From SVQP01 sp045660125 (lineage in GTDB: Bacteria > Bacillota > Clostridia > Oscillospirales > CAG-272): a stretch of 25,643 bases of DNA. The stretch covers positions 1 to 25,643 of the forward strand of contig JAZRDG010000012.1 of assembly GCA_045660125.1 (NCBI GenBank). Reading direction: 5' to 3'. Numbering within the stretch: the first letter of the stretch is position 1; the number at the start of each line of letters is the position of its first letter. The position numbers and the translations under genes are program-made. The notes beneath the pieces were generated by a model. That model was not told where the DNA came from, ran no database searches, and saw nothing but the letters and a program-made list of their open reading frames with translations. Below, one piece after another: positions 7,306 through 14,166 of the stretch.

Positions 7306-7836
7306 ATGAAAAGATCGATCGGACTATGGCAGCTTGTCGGGTTTGCTGCAACCTCGCTTGGCGGCACGGTGCTGCACTTTTTATATGATTGGCTGGGAGA
7401 GGCTGCGTGGATCGCACCGTTCTCCGGCATCAATGAATCCACGTGGGAGCACATGAAGTTGCTGTTCTGGCCCACGTTTATTTTCGCGAACGTGCAAAGC
7501 TTTTTCTTTCGGGAGCGCAAGGATTTTTGGTGCGTCAAGCTGCGCGGAACGCTATGCGGACTTGGGTTAATTCCCGTGCTGTTTTACACCTACAACGGCG
7601 CGATCGGCAAATCGCCCGATTGGATCAATATCGCCATTTTCTTTATCAGCGCGGCGGTGGCGTACGTGTATGAGACGCGTTTGTTTCGGGAGAAAAGATT
7701 GCTCTGCAAACGCCCAAAAATCGCCCTGGGCGTGCTTTTTGTCATTGCCTTGGCGTTTATCGTGTTTACGTTTCAAGCTCCGCAGATCGGCATTTTCAGG
7801 GATCCCTTGACGGGGGCGTATGGGGTGGCGTCTTAA
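7306..7836 (+). CDS. DUF6512-like membrane protein
   Basis: 176 residues with about five hydrophobic helices. The conserved blocks GGTVLHFLYDW (19-29), INESTWEHMKLLFWP and a final FTFQAPQIGIFRDPLTGAYG are what I know from the DUF6512 family of Clostridia membrane proteins; function is not established. The gene is transcribed opposite to its neighbours, starting at the ATG at 7306-7308 with only a G-rich weak ribosome binding site. I see no convincing plus-strand promoter in 7238-7305. It is followed by a GC-rich hairpin (7857-7877). Confidence 0.75.
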   Translation: MKRSIGLWQLVGFAATSLGGTVLHFLYDWLGEAAWIAPFSGINESTWEHMKLLFWPTFIFANVQSFFFRERKDFWCVKLRGTLCGLGLIPVLFYTYNGAIGKSPDWINIAIFFISAAVAYVYETRLFREKRLLCKRPKIALGVLFVIALAFIVFTFQAPQIGIFRDPLTGAYGVAS

Positions 7837-7856
7837 TTGATGCGCCTGCATGTTGC

Positions 7857-7877
7857 GCGGCGGCAGCAAGCCGCCGC
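7857..7877. repeat. GC-rich palindromic hairpin, possibly dispersed repeat
   Basis: A perfect 8-bp inverted repeat (GCGGCGGC/GCCGCCGC) with a 5-nt loop lies in the convergent gap between the DUF6512-like and arsC genes. It is far more GC-rich than its surroundings and lacks a T-tract on either side, so it is a poor intrinsic terminator. It looks like the palindromic units scattered between genes in many genomes, but with only one copy in the window this is an inference. Confidence 0.45.
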
Positions 7878-7894
7878 CCTACGTTTACTTGGCA

Positions 7895-7926
7895 TAAAAA
7901 AAGAGGCGGATATAAAATCCGCCTCT
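7895..7926 (-). terminator. Intrinsic terminator of the DUF5714-arsC operon
   Basis: A 10-bp perfect stem (7902-7911 with 7917-7926) and 5-nt loop is followed on the minus strand by seven T residues. It begins 8 nt after the arsC stop codon. Confidence 0.93.
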
Positions 7927-7933
7927 AATGATC

Positions 7934-8314
7934 TCACGTTAGTTTATTGATGTTCGCTTCTATCTGCTTTATGACCTTGACAAACTCCTGGTCGCTCTTG
8001 CCTGTCGGATCGGGCAAGCCCCAATCGTCGTCAAAGGCTCTGCCGATAAAGGGGCAGCCGACTTCGCAGCCCATCGAGATTGCGATATCGGGCTTAGGAA
8101 TCTTGTCTGCGGTTTTGCTGTACTGCGTAAGATCCATGTCAATGCCGTAAAGCTGCTTCATCAGGCGCACCGCATCACGGTTGATCTGCGGCTTGGTTTG
8201 TGTGCCTGCCGAATAAAAGTCAAACTCGTCACCGCGCAGGTGCTTGCCCAGCGCCTCGGCAATCTGGCTGCGGCAGGAATTATGTACGCAAATAAACGCT
8301 ACCTTCTTTTTCAT
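7934..8314 (-). CDS. arsC: Arsenate reductase ArsC, low-molecular-weight phosphatase type
   Basis: 126 residues. The P-loop of low-molecular-weight tyrosine phosphatases is present as C9-VHNSC-R15 near the N-terminus, and the acid loop is DDWGLPDPTG (96-105). The cysteines at 83 and 87 (MGCEVGCPFI) match the extra redox cysteines of thioredoxin-coupled arsenate reductases, so arsenate to arsenite reduction is more likely than protein dephosphorylation. No ArsR, ArsB/Acr3 or methyltransferase gene is in the window. The start codon overlaps the DUF5714 stop (ATGA), so its translation is coupled to that gene; the in-frame GTG 12 nt upstream has no proper ribosome binding site. Confidence 0.88.
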   Translation of the reverse strand: MKKKVAFICVHNSCRSQIAEALGKHLRGDEFDFYSAGTQTKPQINRDAVRLMKQLYGIDMDLTQYSKTADKIPKPDIAISMGCEVGCPFIGRAFDDDWGLPDPTGKSDQEFVKVIKQIEANINKLT

Positions 8315-8991
8315 TTGAACGGACACCTTTCACCGATACATTGATTGTTTTGCGCCGAGTGCACGCACTTGATCTCACCAAGCTCCATTTGTACGCCAAG
8401 GTGCTCCTTGGCAAACGCAACGGCTTGGATGATGGAGATATAGGAATCGCGCTTGCAGCAACGGGGGCCGCCAACCTCTCCGATTGCACCAAGTGCGCAA
8501 GAGGTCATCTTGTTGGAAAGTCCCCACGCCTCGTTTGCAAGCGGAGTTGCGCCCGTGACGATAGACACGAACATGCCCGAGCTGACGCCTGCACCGCAAG
8601 CACCCCAAAATCCGCATGCGCCGCCGGGCACTTTTTTACCCCTTGCCTGCATTTCGGACAGCGCTTTTGCAAGGTCAATATCACCGCCCGCGTTTTTATA
8701 GGCGGTTAAAAGTGCCGAGCCGACCATGACGTGATGCTCGGGGCCGTGCATATGGCAGAACGGCAGCGCCATCATCTTTTGCATGATCTCAATAGGATTC
8801 TTGGATTTCTGGGCAAGGCACACGCCCACAATGCTATCCATTCCCTGCGTATGGCACTCGTTACATACGTAGTGACCGTTCTTGCAAGCGGTCTTACTGT
8901 TCTCTTTTCTGTGGCAGATGGCACATTCCATCAATCTCTCGTTTTCCAAATATTGCAGCGGCGCACCGCAGATCAGGCATTCGTCTTTCAT
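8311..8991 (-). CDS. DUF5714 family cysteine-rich protein
   Basis: 226 residues, rich in cysteine. The N-terminal part looks like two zinc-ribbon or metal-binding knuckles: C5/C8 (CLIC), C23/C26 (CAIC), C36, H40 and C43/C46 (CNEC). The rest carries conserved glycine- and cysteine-containing blocks such as GACGFWGACGAGVSSG and GGPRCCKRDSY, and a C-terminal pair in QCIGERCPF. I recognise it as DUF5714, a family without an assigned reaction, sometimes next to or fused with SAM methyltransferases. The ATG at 8989-8991 has AAAGGA upstream. It is followed with a 4-nt overlap by arsC, implying a joint role in thiol or metalloid chemistry. Confidence 0.8.
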   Translation of the reverse strand: MKDECLICGAPLQYLENERLMECAICHRKENSKTACKNGHYVCNECHTQGMDSIVGVCLAQKSKNPIEIMQKMMALPFCHMHGPEHHVMVGSALLTAYKNAGGDIDLAKALSEMQARGKKVPGGACGFWGACGAGVSSGMFVSIVTGATPLANEAWGLSNKMTSCALGAIGEVGGPRCCKRDSYISIIQAVAFAKEHLGVQMELGEIKCVHSAQNNQCIGERCPFK

Positions 8992-9033
8992 CTTTGTCTG
9001 TCCTTTCTGTGAAATCAAACCGTCACTTTGCTT

Positions 9034-9062
9034 ATTATACCATAAATCCGCGCTGCTTTCAA
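9034..9062 (-). promoter_or_regulatory. Promoter of the DUF5714-arsC operon
   Basis: Minus-strand TTGAAA (9057-9062), 17-bp spacer, TATAAT (9034-9039). It lies about 45 bp before the DUF5714 start codon. An imperfectly isolated palindrome, GTGTT-N6-AACAC (9064-9079), abuts the upstream side of the -35 box and could be a regulator site. Confidence 0.85.
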
Positions 9063-9086
9063 GGTGTTTATATGAACACGGAATGC

Positions 9087-9150
9087 AAAAATCATATTGC
9101 ATGATCCACTGATTTGTGATATAATGATTTTGTAACACAATATGATTTTT
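9087..9150. repeat. 13-bp perfect inverted repeat around the GNAT promoter (possible operator)
   Basis: AAAAATCATATTG at 9087-9099 is repeated exactly in inverted form at 9138-9150. The left arm touches the -35 box and the right arm lies just after the predicted transcription start. An extra ATGATTTT copy sits at 9124-9131, inside the -10 region. The arrangement suits a repressor that bridges the promoter. Confidence 0.55.
9097..9125 (+). promoter_or_regulatory. Promoter of the plus-strand GNAT gene
   Basis: TTGCAT (9097-9102), 17-bp spacer, TATAAT (9120-9125). The predicted start near 9132 leaves a leader of about 30 nt, part of which is the right arm of the inverted repeat. Confidence 0.8.
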
Positions 9151-9161
9151 GAGGTTTGACT

Positions 9162-9815
9162 ATGGAAAATGTTAAAATTCGTCTTGAAACGGAAAAAGAC
9201 TACAGAGCCGTTGAGGAGCTGACGCGCGAGGCGTTTTGGAACGTGTACGTGCCCGGAGCTTCCGAGCACTATTACGTGCACATGATGCGAAATCACCCCG
9301 ACTTTATCCCCGAGCTTGCGTTCGTGCTGGAAAAGGACGGCGAGATCATCGGCAACATCATGTACACGAAAGCATGGCTGGAGGACGAGCATGGAGAGCG
9401 CAAGGAGATCCTTTCCTTCGGTCCGCTTTGCGTTGCCCCAGAATACCAAAGGCTCAAGCTTGGCAAGCTGCTGATCGAGCATTCCTTTGAAGTGGCACGC
9501 AAGATGGGATATGACGTCAACATCAACTTCGGCAATCCCGGCAACTACGTCAGCCGCGGATTTGTCAGCTGCAAAAAGAAGAACGTCAGCTTTGTCGTGG
9601 ACGGCAACTTCCCCACGGCGCTGCTGGTCGCTGAGCTTGTACCGGGTGCGCTTGACGGAAAAAAGTGGATGTATATTCCCTCCACCGCAGCCGATTGCTG
9701 CGATGACGAGGCTGCCGTTGCAGCCTTTGACGCAACCTTACCGCCCAAGCAAAAGGAGTGGAGACCGAGCCAAGAGGAGTTCTATATCTACAGACATTCC
9801 TCGGTGGTCAGATAA
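9162..9815 (+). CDS. GNAT-family N-acetyltransferase
   Basis: 217 residues. A GNAT domain covers about 4-150: IRLETEKDYRAVEELTREAF is the usual first strand and helix, and FGPLCVAPEYQRLKLGKLLI (86-105) is the acetyl-CoA segment. In this loop the first glycine of the QxxGxG/A motif is replaced by Lys99, but the second (Gly101) is kept. The C-terminal 70 residues hold FVVDGNFPTALLVAELVPGAL, typical of YhbS-like GNAT proteins. Substrate unknown. ATG at 9162-9164 with GAGG seven bases upstream. Single-gene transcription unit with its own promoter and terminator, divergent from the DUF5714-arsC pair. Confidence 0.85.
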   Translation: MENVKIRLETEKDYRAVEELTREAFWNVYVPGASEHYYVHMMRNHPDFIPELAFVLEKDGEIIGNIMYTKAWLEDEHGERKEILSFGPLCVAPEYQRLKLGKLLIEHSFEVARKMGYDVNINFGNPGNYVSRGFVSCKKKNVSFVVDGNFPTALLVAELVPGALDGKKWMYIPSTAADCCDDEAAVAAFDATLPPKQKEWRPSQEEFYIYRHSSVVR

Positions 9816-9819
9816 GAGC

Positions 9820-9857
9820 AAAAATGCCGATGAGATTTTGTATCTCATCGGCATTTT
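9820..9857 (+). terminator. Terminator after the GNAT gene
   Basis: A 16-bp perfect stem (9821-9836 with 9842-9857) with a 5-nt loop, ending in TTTT. Confidence 0.9.
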
Positions 9858-9872
9858 CCTTGCAAATTTGTG

Positions 9873-9901
9873 TTGAAATTTATTCCACGGTGTGCTATAA
9901 T
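9873..9901 (+). promoter_or_regulatory. Promoter of the CLC transporter gene
   Basis: TTGAAA (9873-9878), 17-bp spacer, TATAAT (9896-9901), ending 34 bp before the chosen start codon. Confidence 0.85.
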
Positions 9902-9935
9902 AGCAGCATCACGTGAATTTTGTCGGGAGATTGTT

Positions 9936-11558
9936 ATGCCAAACCGATTTATCAACCATATCAAAAATCTGCTTTTGCCCTGTCTTGCGTTTTCGGTCAC
10001 GACAGGCTTTATATCTGCCATTCTTGTCACGGCGTTCAAGCTGGCTGCCGAGCAGGTCATCCACACCTCGTCCAACCTGTACGACGCGGTGCGTCAACGC
10101 CCCGTGTGGCTGCCTTTGATGGTGCTTGGCGCGGCGGTGATCGGCTTGATCTCAAGCCTGATCCTCTCGGTTTCCCGCAGCTGCAGAGGCGGCGGTATTC
10201 CCACCTCGGTTGCTGCCATTCGCGGCTTGGTGGGCTTTAAGTGGCTTGCAAGTGTGTTCATTCTGCCCTTTTCCGCGTTGCTGACCTACTTTGGCGGCGT
10301 ACCGCTTGGCACGGAAGGTCCTTGCGTGCAAATGGGTACTGCCATTGGCGAGGGCGTGATTCGATGCCTTGGCTGGAAAAAGCACAAAAGTTGGCGTCGC
10401 TACGCCATGACGGGCGGCGCATCCGCAGGCTTTTCAATTGCCACGGCTTCCCCTATCAGCGCGATCGTTTTTTCCATGGAAGAGCTGCACAAGCGCTTTT
10501 CCCCCATGCTGCTTACGTTCGTTTCGGTTTCCGTACTGACCGCGCAGGTCACCACGCAGCTTCTGGCGTCTTTTGGCATTGGATCGGATAAGATGTTCCA
10601 TCTGACCGAAATCCCCGCTCTTTCGCCCAAGCTTTTGTTTGCCCCCTTGCTGATCGGTATTTTGTGCGGTGCTTGCTCCATTCTCTTTACGCACTTTTAT
10701 CACCTGATCGATCACACCATGCGCCGCGTTCTCGGTAGGCTCTCGATCAAGATCGTGTTCCCCGTCCTGTTTGCCGCAGTCAGCCTGGTCGGCTTTGGAC
10801 TTGCCGAGGGTCTTGGCAGCGGTCATTCCTTGGTTGACTCCTTGCTGGAATGGCGAAACGTATGGTACGTACTGTTCCTGATCTTCTTTGTGCGCATGAT
10901 CTTCATGATGATCGCAAACACCTCGGGCGTGAGCGGCGGCGTATTCTTGCCCACGTTGGCGTTCGGTGCTATTCTTGGCTCGCTTGGCTTCCGCGGCATG
11001 GAGGTGCTTGGTTGGATTGGCGACGAGCATTACGTTTTGATGGTGGTGCTGGGCATTACCGCATTCCTGAGCGCAACCTCGCGCATTCCCATTACGGCTT
11101 GCGTGTTTGCCATTGAGGCATTGGGCGGAATTCATAACGTGCTGCCCCTGATCATTGCCACAACCGCTGCGATCCTTGTGGTTGAGATCTCCGGCGTAGA
11201 GGATTTCACAGACACCGTGATTGAATCCAAGATCCACGCCATTACCGATGGAAAACGCCCCACGGCAATCACAGTACCGCTCACGGTCAAACGCAAAAGC
11301 TTTGCGGTTGGCAAGGAAATGCGCGATATTCTGTGGCCCAATTCGTGCGCAGTGGTCAGCTTTGAGCGCACCACCCACAACAAGCACCATTCTTGCATTG
11401 AAGAAGACGACGTGATCACCGTGCACTACAATACCTATTCCCCTGCCGAAACCGCACTGGAGCTTGAGGATCTTGTGGGCGTGCAGTCCGAAGATGTTTT
11501 GAAGGTCATGATTCCCTGCGACGATCAAGCCCCCAGCCCTGAATTGACGCAAGTATAA
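9936..11558 (+). CDS. CLC-family chloride channel/transporter with C-terminal RCK_C-like domain
   Basis: 540 residues. The CLC membrane core (about 10-440) shows the anion-path signatures GGGIP (85-89), GTEGP (125-129) and GVSGGVFLP (331-339). Glu127 is the external gating glutamate; Glu183 in FSMEEL lies where the internal proton glutamate of exchangers such as E. coli ClcA is found, so a Cl-/H+ antiporter is likelier than a channel, though only inferred. The usual arginine or lysine of the GxEGP motif is Thr126. The last ~90 residues resemble a TrkA-C/RCK_C ligand-binding domain, including VGKEMRDILWPNSCAVVSF and a DDVITVHY strand. ATG at 9936 with GGGAGA upstream; a longer frame to 9870 would begin upstream of the -10 box. 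Own promoter and terminator. Confidence 0.9.
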   Translation: MPNRFINHIKNLLLPCLAFSVTTGFISAILVTAFKLAAEQVIHTSSNLYDAVRQRPVWLPLMVLGAAVIGLISSLILSVSRSCRGGGIPTSVAAIRGLVGFKWLASVFILPFSALLTYFGGVPLGTEGPCVQMGTAIGEGVIRCLGWKKHKSWRRYAMTGGASAGFSIATASPISAIVFSMEELHKRFSPMLLTFVSVSVLTAQVTTQLLASFGIGSDKMFHLTEIPALSPKLLFAPLLIGILCGACSILFTHFYHLIDHTMRRVLGRLSIKIVFPVLFAAVSLVGFGLAEGLGSGHSLVDSLLEWRNVWYVLFLIFFVRMIFMMIANTSGVSGGVFLPTLAFGAILGSLGFRGMEVLGWIGDEHYVLMVVLGITAFLSATSRIPITACVFAIEALGGIHNVLPLIIATTAAILVVEISGVEDFTDTVIESKIHAITDGKRPTAITVPLTVKRKSFAVGKEMRDILWPNSCAVVSFERTTHNKHHSCIEEDDVITVHYNTYSPAETALELEDLVGVQSEDVLKVMIPCDDQAPSPELTQV

Positions 11559-11564
11559 AAATCA

Positions 11565-11600
11565 CCGCCGACGAGGTTTGCTCGTCGGCGGGTTTTGTTT
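11565..11600 (+). terminator. Terminator after the CLC gene, probably bidirectional
   Basis: An 11-bp GC-rich perfect stem (11565-11575 with 11581-11591) followed by GTTTTGTTT. In the opposite direction the stem is followed by TGATTTTTAT, so it may also end the DUF1232 operon that runs towards it. Confidence 0.88.
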
Positions 11601-11619
11601 CGCGCGGTGTAGTTATGTT

Positions 11620-11991
11620 TTATACAAGTATCACGACCACGATCAAGCCGATGATCAGCAGCCATATAAGCACAATGGGCAAGGCGTAGTACCACTTTTT
11701 CGGCTTGCCGTCCGCCCACAGGTCCTTGGCTTGCTCGCGGTGCTGCGCGTACACGTCCTTGGGAATGCACCTGACCGTCAACGCCACCAGCAGCGGCAGA
11801 ATGATCAGATCGTCCAGATACCCCAAAAACGGAATGAAATCCGGGATCAGGTCAATGGGCGACAATGCGTACGCCACCGTGAAAACGGCAAACACCTTGG
11901 CATACCACGGTGTTTTTTTATCTCCCAGCGCAAGAAATACTGCGGGAACGTCGGTTTTTAATTGTTTTGCTCTGTCTTTCAAGTTCATCAT
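11620..11991 (-). CDS. DUF1232 (YkvA-like) membrane protein
   Basis: 123 residues. The DUF1232 hallmark YALSPIDLIPDFIPFLGY with its trailing LDD spans about 41-61, at the end of one membrane segment and followed by a second (about 62-75). A third hydrophobic segment forms the C-terminus (about 100-123). The family is widespread; its function is not established. Two adjacent ATG codons (11991 and 11988) are possible; the first overlaps the upstream stop as ATGA. Last gene of the GNAT / P-loop / DUF1232 operon. Confidence 0.88.
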   Translation of the reverse strand: MMNLKDRAKQLKTDVPAVFLALGDKKTPWYAKVFAVFTVAYALSPIDLIPDFIPFLGYLDDLIILPLLVALTVRCIPKDVYAQHREQAKDLWADGKPKKWYYALPIVLIWLLIIGLIVVVILV

Positions 11992-12653
11992 ATCAATCCA
12001 AAATGCTTTGCAAGTCTGTCGCAGACCTCTTGCCTTGTGTCGCGGTCACTATTCTCGCGCACCAAGGTGAAAAAGCCGCTGCTTGCGTACTCGTCATAGT
12101 GCGCCTGGCTGTTGATGCGTGCAAGCCCTTGGCGGTAGTTTTCCATCACGGCGTCGGGATGGTCGCAGCTGTCGATCACGTTCAAAAGGAATTGCTTATC
12201 GGGGTCTTCCCTGTCAAAGAACCGCTCCACGCTCATAGACATAGGCGAGAGCAGCACGGCAACGTGGTCATAATCCGAGATTTCGCGCAGCAAGTCCACG
12301 GGGATATTGGTATCCACGATCACCTTTTGATTTTGCGATATTGCGATCAGGTGTGCGACCTCAAATTCTGCAGCCTCGCGCCCCACGGCATAGATCCACC
12401 GCTCGTACTCCTCGGGCGTGCGCGTGACAAACTCGCGCCAATCGGTCAGTTGCCTGTTATAGCAAAGGTCGGGATGCGTCAGGGGTGTTGCCACCTTCTC
12501 GGACACGTCCATATGGTAGTTCTCGCCGCATTCGATCATGCCGTAACGCTCGGCAAGCATGCGCACCGCGGTGGATTTGCCTGCGTACGCCGTGCCTGTG
12601 ATGAAATACACGTTTTTGAGATAATGCTTTAAGACGTTATTATGAATTTTCAT
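11988..12653 (-). CDS. P-loop ATP-binding protein (kinase-like)
   Basis: 221 residues. After a short N-terminal extension comes VYFITGTAYAGKSTAVRML with a Walker A loop GTAYAGKS (20-27). A strand QKVIVDTNIPVDLL later resembles the Walker-B-like strand of small-molecule kinases. The specific family is not recognised and the substrate is unknown. The chosen ATG (12651-12653) has AAAGGAG seven bases upstream and overlaps the GNAT gene by 14 nt. The downstream stop overlaps the DUF1232 start. It is not a close copy of the P-loop protein at 3792-4322, but both share the 'strand, Walker A, substrate-pocket' layout and both lie in an operon with a GNAT gene. Confidence 0.7.
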   Translation of the reverse strand: MKIHNNVLKHYLKNVYFITGTAYAGKSTAVRMLAERYGMIECGENYHMDVSEKVATPLTHPDLCYNRQLTDWREFVTRTPEEYERWIYAVGREAAEFEVAHLIAISQNQKVIVDTNIPVDLLREISDYDHVAVLLSPMSMSVERFFDREDPDKQFLLNVIDSCDHPDAVMENYRQGLARINSQAHYDEYASSGFFTLVRENSDRDTRQEVCDRLAKHFGLI

Positions 12654-13194
12654 GGCATTCTCCTTTGCCAATTTGCTGTTGCCACGCATTCCGCGTCATA
12701 CGGTAAACATAATGCGGCGTGCCGTCCTCGTCGTCGTATTGCTTGATGCGCTGCATACCGATCGAGGCTGCGGTGGCGTAGGACGCAACGTTTGTGCAGG
12801 TCATGTAGGAATAGACCTCGTCAAAATCGGTGTGCGTAAAGCACCAATCGCGCACGGCAGCGGCTGCTTCCTTGGCGTACCCCCGTCTCCAATGGTGCTT
12901 ACTGATATGATACCCGATCTCGGGCAGCCACGCGCCGTCAATGGGCTGCATGGTGATGCCGCAATCCCCGATAAACTCGCCGCTCTGCCTGAGCTCGATC
13001 GCCCAAAGTCCAAAGCCGTGCTTTTGATAGTTATCAAGACTCCAATCAAGCCAACGCGCAGTGCCCTTTTGGTCATAAGGCTTGGGATAATGCTGCATGG
13101 TTTGCGCGTCAGACAAAATGGCGTACAGCGCGTCAAAATCCGCATGCGTATATTCTCTGAGCACAAGGCGTTCTGTTTCAAGTATGCGTTTCAT
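12640..13194 (-). CDS. GNAT-family N-acetyltransferase, RimJ/RimL type
   Basis: 184 residues. It starts MKRILETERLVLREYTHADF, the typical RimJ/RimL-like opening (ILETERLxLR), and carries the acetyl-CoA loop HWRRGYAKEAAAAV at 101-114. The later TNVASYATAASIGM block matches the 'N..S.....k.GF' motif. This group acetylates protein N-termini or small amines; the target is not deducible. ATG at 13192-13194 with GGAGAA upstream, directly behind a full consensus promoter. It is the first gene of a three-gene operon. Confidence 0.9.
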   Translation of the reverse strand: MKRILETERLVLREYTHADFDALYAILSDAQTMQHYPKPYDQKGTARWLDWSLDNYQKHGFGLWAIELRQSGEFIGDCGITMQPIDGAWLPEIGYHISKHHWRRGYAKEAAAAVRDWCFTHTDFDEVYSYMTCTNVASYATAASIGMQRIKQYDDEDGTPHYVYRMTRNAWQQQIGKGECHENS

Positions 13195-13230
13195 CGTAAT
13201 TCTCCGAGGGGTATGTTTTATTCAACCCTT

Positions 13231-13259
13231 ATTATAACAAAAAACGCGCGAGGTGTCAA
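13231..13259 (-). promoter_or_regulatory. Consensus promoter of the GNAT/P-loop/DUF1232 operon
   Basis: Minus-strand TTGACA (13254-13259) and TATAAT (13231-13236) with a 17-bp spacer; twelve of twelve consensus positions match. It directly abuts the terminator of the preceding operon. Confidence 0.9.
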
Positions 13260-13263
13260 CGAT

Positions 13264-13300
13264 AAAAAAAAAGAGCAAGGGCTGTGCCCTTGCTCTTTTT
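13264..13300 (-). terminator. Terminator after the acidic-repeat membrane protein
   Basis: A 10-bp GC-rich stem (13273-13282 with 13286-13295) and 3-nt loop, flanked by A-tract and T-tract, followed on the minus strand by nine T residues. It starts a few bases after the stop at 13304. Confidence 0.93.
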
Positions 13301-13303
13301 GAA

Positions 13304-14128
13304 TTATTCGTCCTTTGCAACAACAGCGTCAACCTTGCCGTCGCCATCGGTGTCTACACCGACCACGTCAACAATACCGTCGCCGTCTACGTCGATGCCA
13401 ACAGCGTCAGCCTTGCCGTCACCGTCGGTATCTACCACGATCGCGTCAACCACGCCGTCGCCGTCTACGTCAACTGCAACTGCCACGGTGGGGTTCTTGT
13501 CAGCCTTCTTGATGCCGATCAAGCCAACGATCAGGATCACAACTGCCAACAGTGCGGTCAGCGCACCAACTACGATCAGCGAAATACCGATCAGGTTGTT
13601 CAGCACTGCAGCAAGCAGACCGCAGATCAGCAGTACGAGGATCAGCACGCCAAAGATCATCTTGACCAGCTCAGCCTTGAGCTGCATGAACTTCTTCTCT
13701 GCCTTGATGATGCGGATAATGGGCAGAATGATGAGATACAGTGCGATCAGACCGCACAGTACCCAACGGATGATGGACATAATCAGGCCAACCAAAGCAG
13801 GAACGCCAACACCCGTGATACCGATGGCGATCAGCGCGGTAATGACACCGTAGATTGCCAATGCTACGCCTACAACCATGGTCACGATAGAAAAGATCAG
13901 GTCAAATTTGCCCTTTTTCTGCTTGATGGAAACAATGCCACCGATCAGGTTGGGAATGGTGGTCAACACCAAGGAAATACCGATCAGAGCGAATGCTACG
14001 CTGAGCACGGTACTAAAAATTCGCGGGAACGCCAGTACCAGCGCGCCTGCGCCGATCAGCAGTCCTGCAAACAAAAGGTTGATGATGACCGAAACGATCA
14101 CGTTTGAGATAACAGCTTTTTTGTTCAT
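13304..14128 (-). CDS. Membrane protein with C-terminal D-x-D-G-D-G repeat tail
   Basis: 274 residues. Residues 1-206 are strongly hydrophobic, with about six membrane helices and a basic amphipathic loop IKAEKKFMQLKAEL (141-154). After a short KKADKNP linker follow four 13-residue units (220-232, 233-245, 246-258, 259-271) of the form D-V/T-D-G-D-G-x-x-D-x-x-x-x. The spacing of aspartates resembles EF-hand, dockerin or thrombospondin type 3 calcium loops, so calcium binding is plausible. The family is not recognised. It is a paralogue of the next gene upstream (14167-15009), which shares the basic loop and the KxGxFxLIFSI segment but has a different tail. ATG at 14126-14128 with AAAGGAGC upstream; last gene of the uvrC operon. 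Confidence 0.8.
   Translation of the reverse strand: MNKKAVISNVIVSVIINLLFAGLLIGAGALVLAFPRIFSTVLSVAFALIGISLVLTTIPNLIGGIVSIKQKKGKFDLIFSIVTMVVGVALAIYGVITALIAIGITGVGVPALVGLIMSIIRWVLCGLIALYLIILPIIRIIKAEKKFMQLKAELVKMIFGVLILVLLICGLLAAVLNNLIGISLIVVGALTALLAVVILIVGLIGIKKADKNPTVAVAVDVDGDGVVDAIVVDTDGDGKADAVGIDVDGDGIVDVVGVDTDGDGKVDAVVAKDE
13316..13471 (-). repeat. Four tandem 39-bp coding repeats (two 78-bp pairs)
   Basis: These 156 bp encode the four D-x-D-G-D-G units. Units 1 and 3 begin DVDGDG and units 2 and 4 begin DTDGDGK, so the array looks like a duplicated 78-bp pair. Confidence 0.9.
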
Positions 14129-14166
14129 AATAAAGCTCCTTTATGTAATAAAATTTTGGAAACGAA

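Noticed and set aside
10434..11552. A 372-codon minus-strand open frame within the CLC gene
   Set aside because: Its composition (many His, Gln, Asn and Cys) is typical of an antisense shadow, while the plus strand encodes a clear CLC with promoter and terminator.
13316..13471. 39-bp tandem repeats considered as a CRISPR array or satellite
   Set aside because: Units are adjacent without spacers, stay in frame and encode a regular D-x-D-G-D-G pattern, so they are coding repeats.
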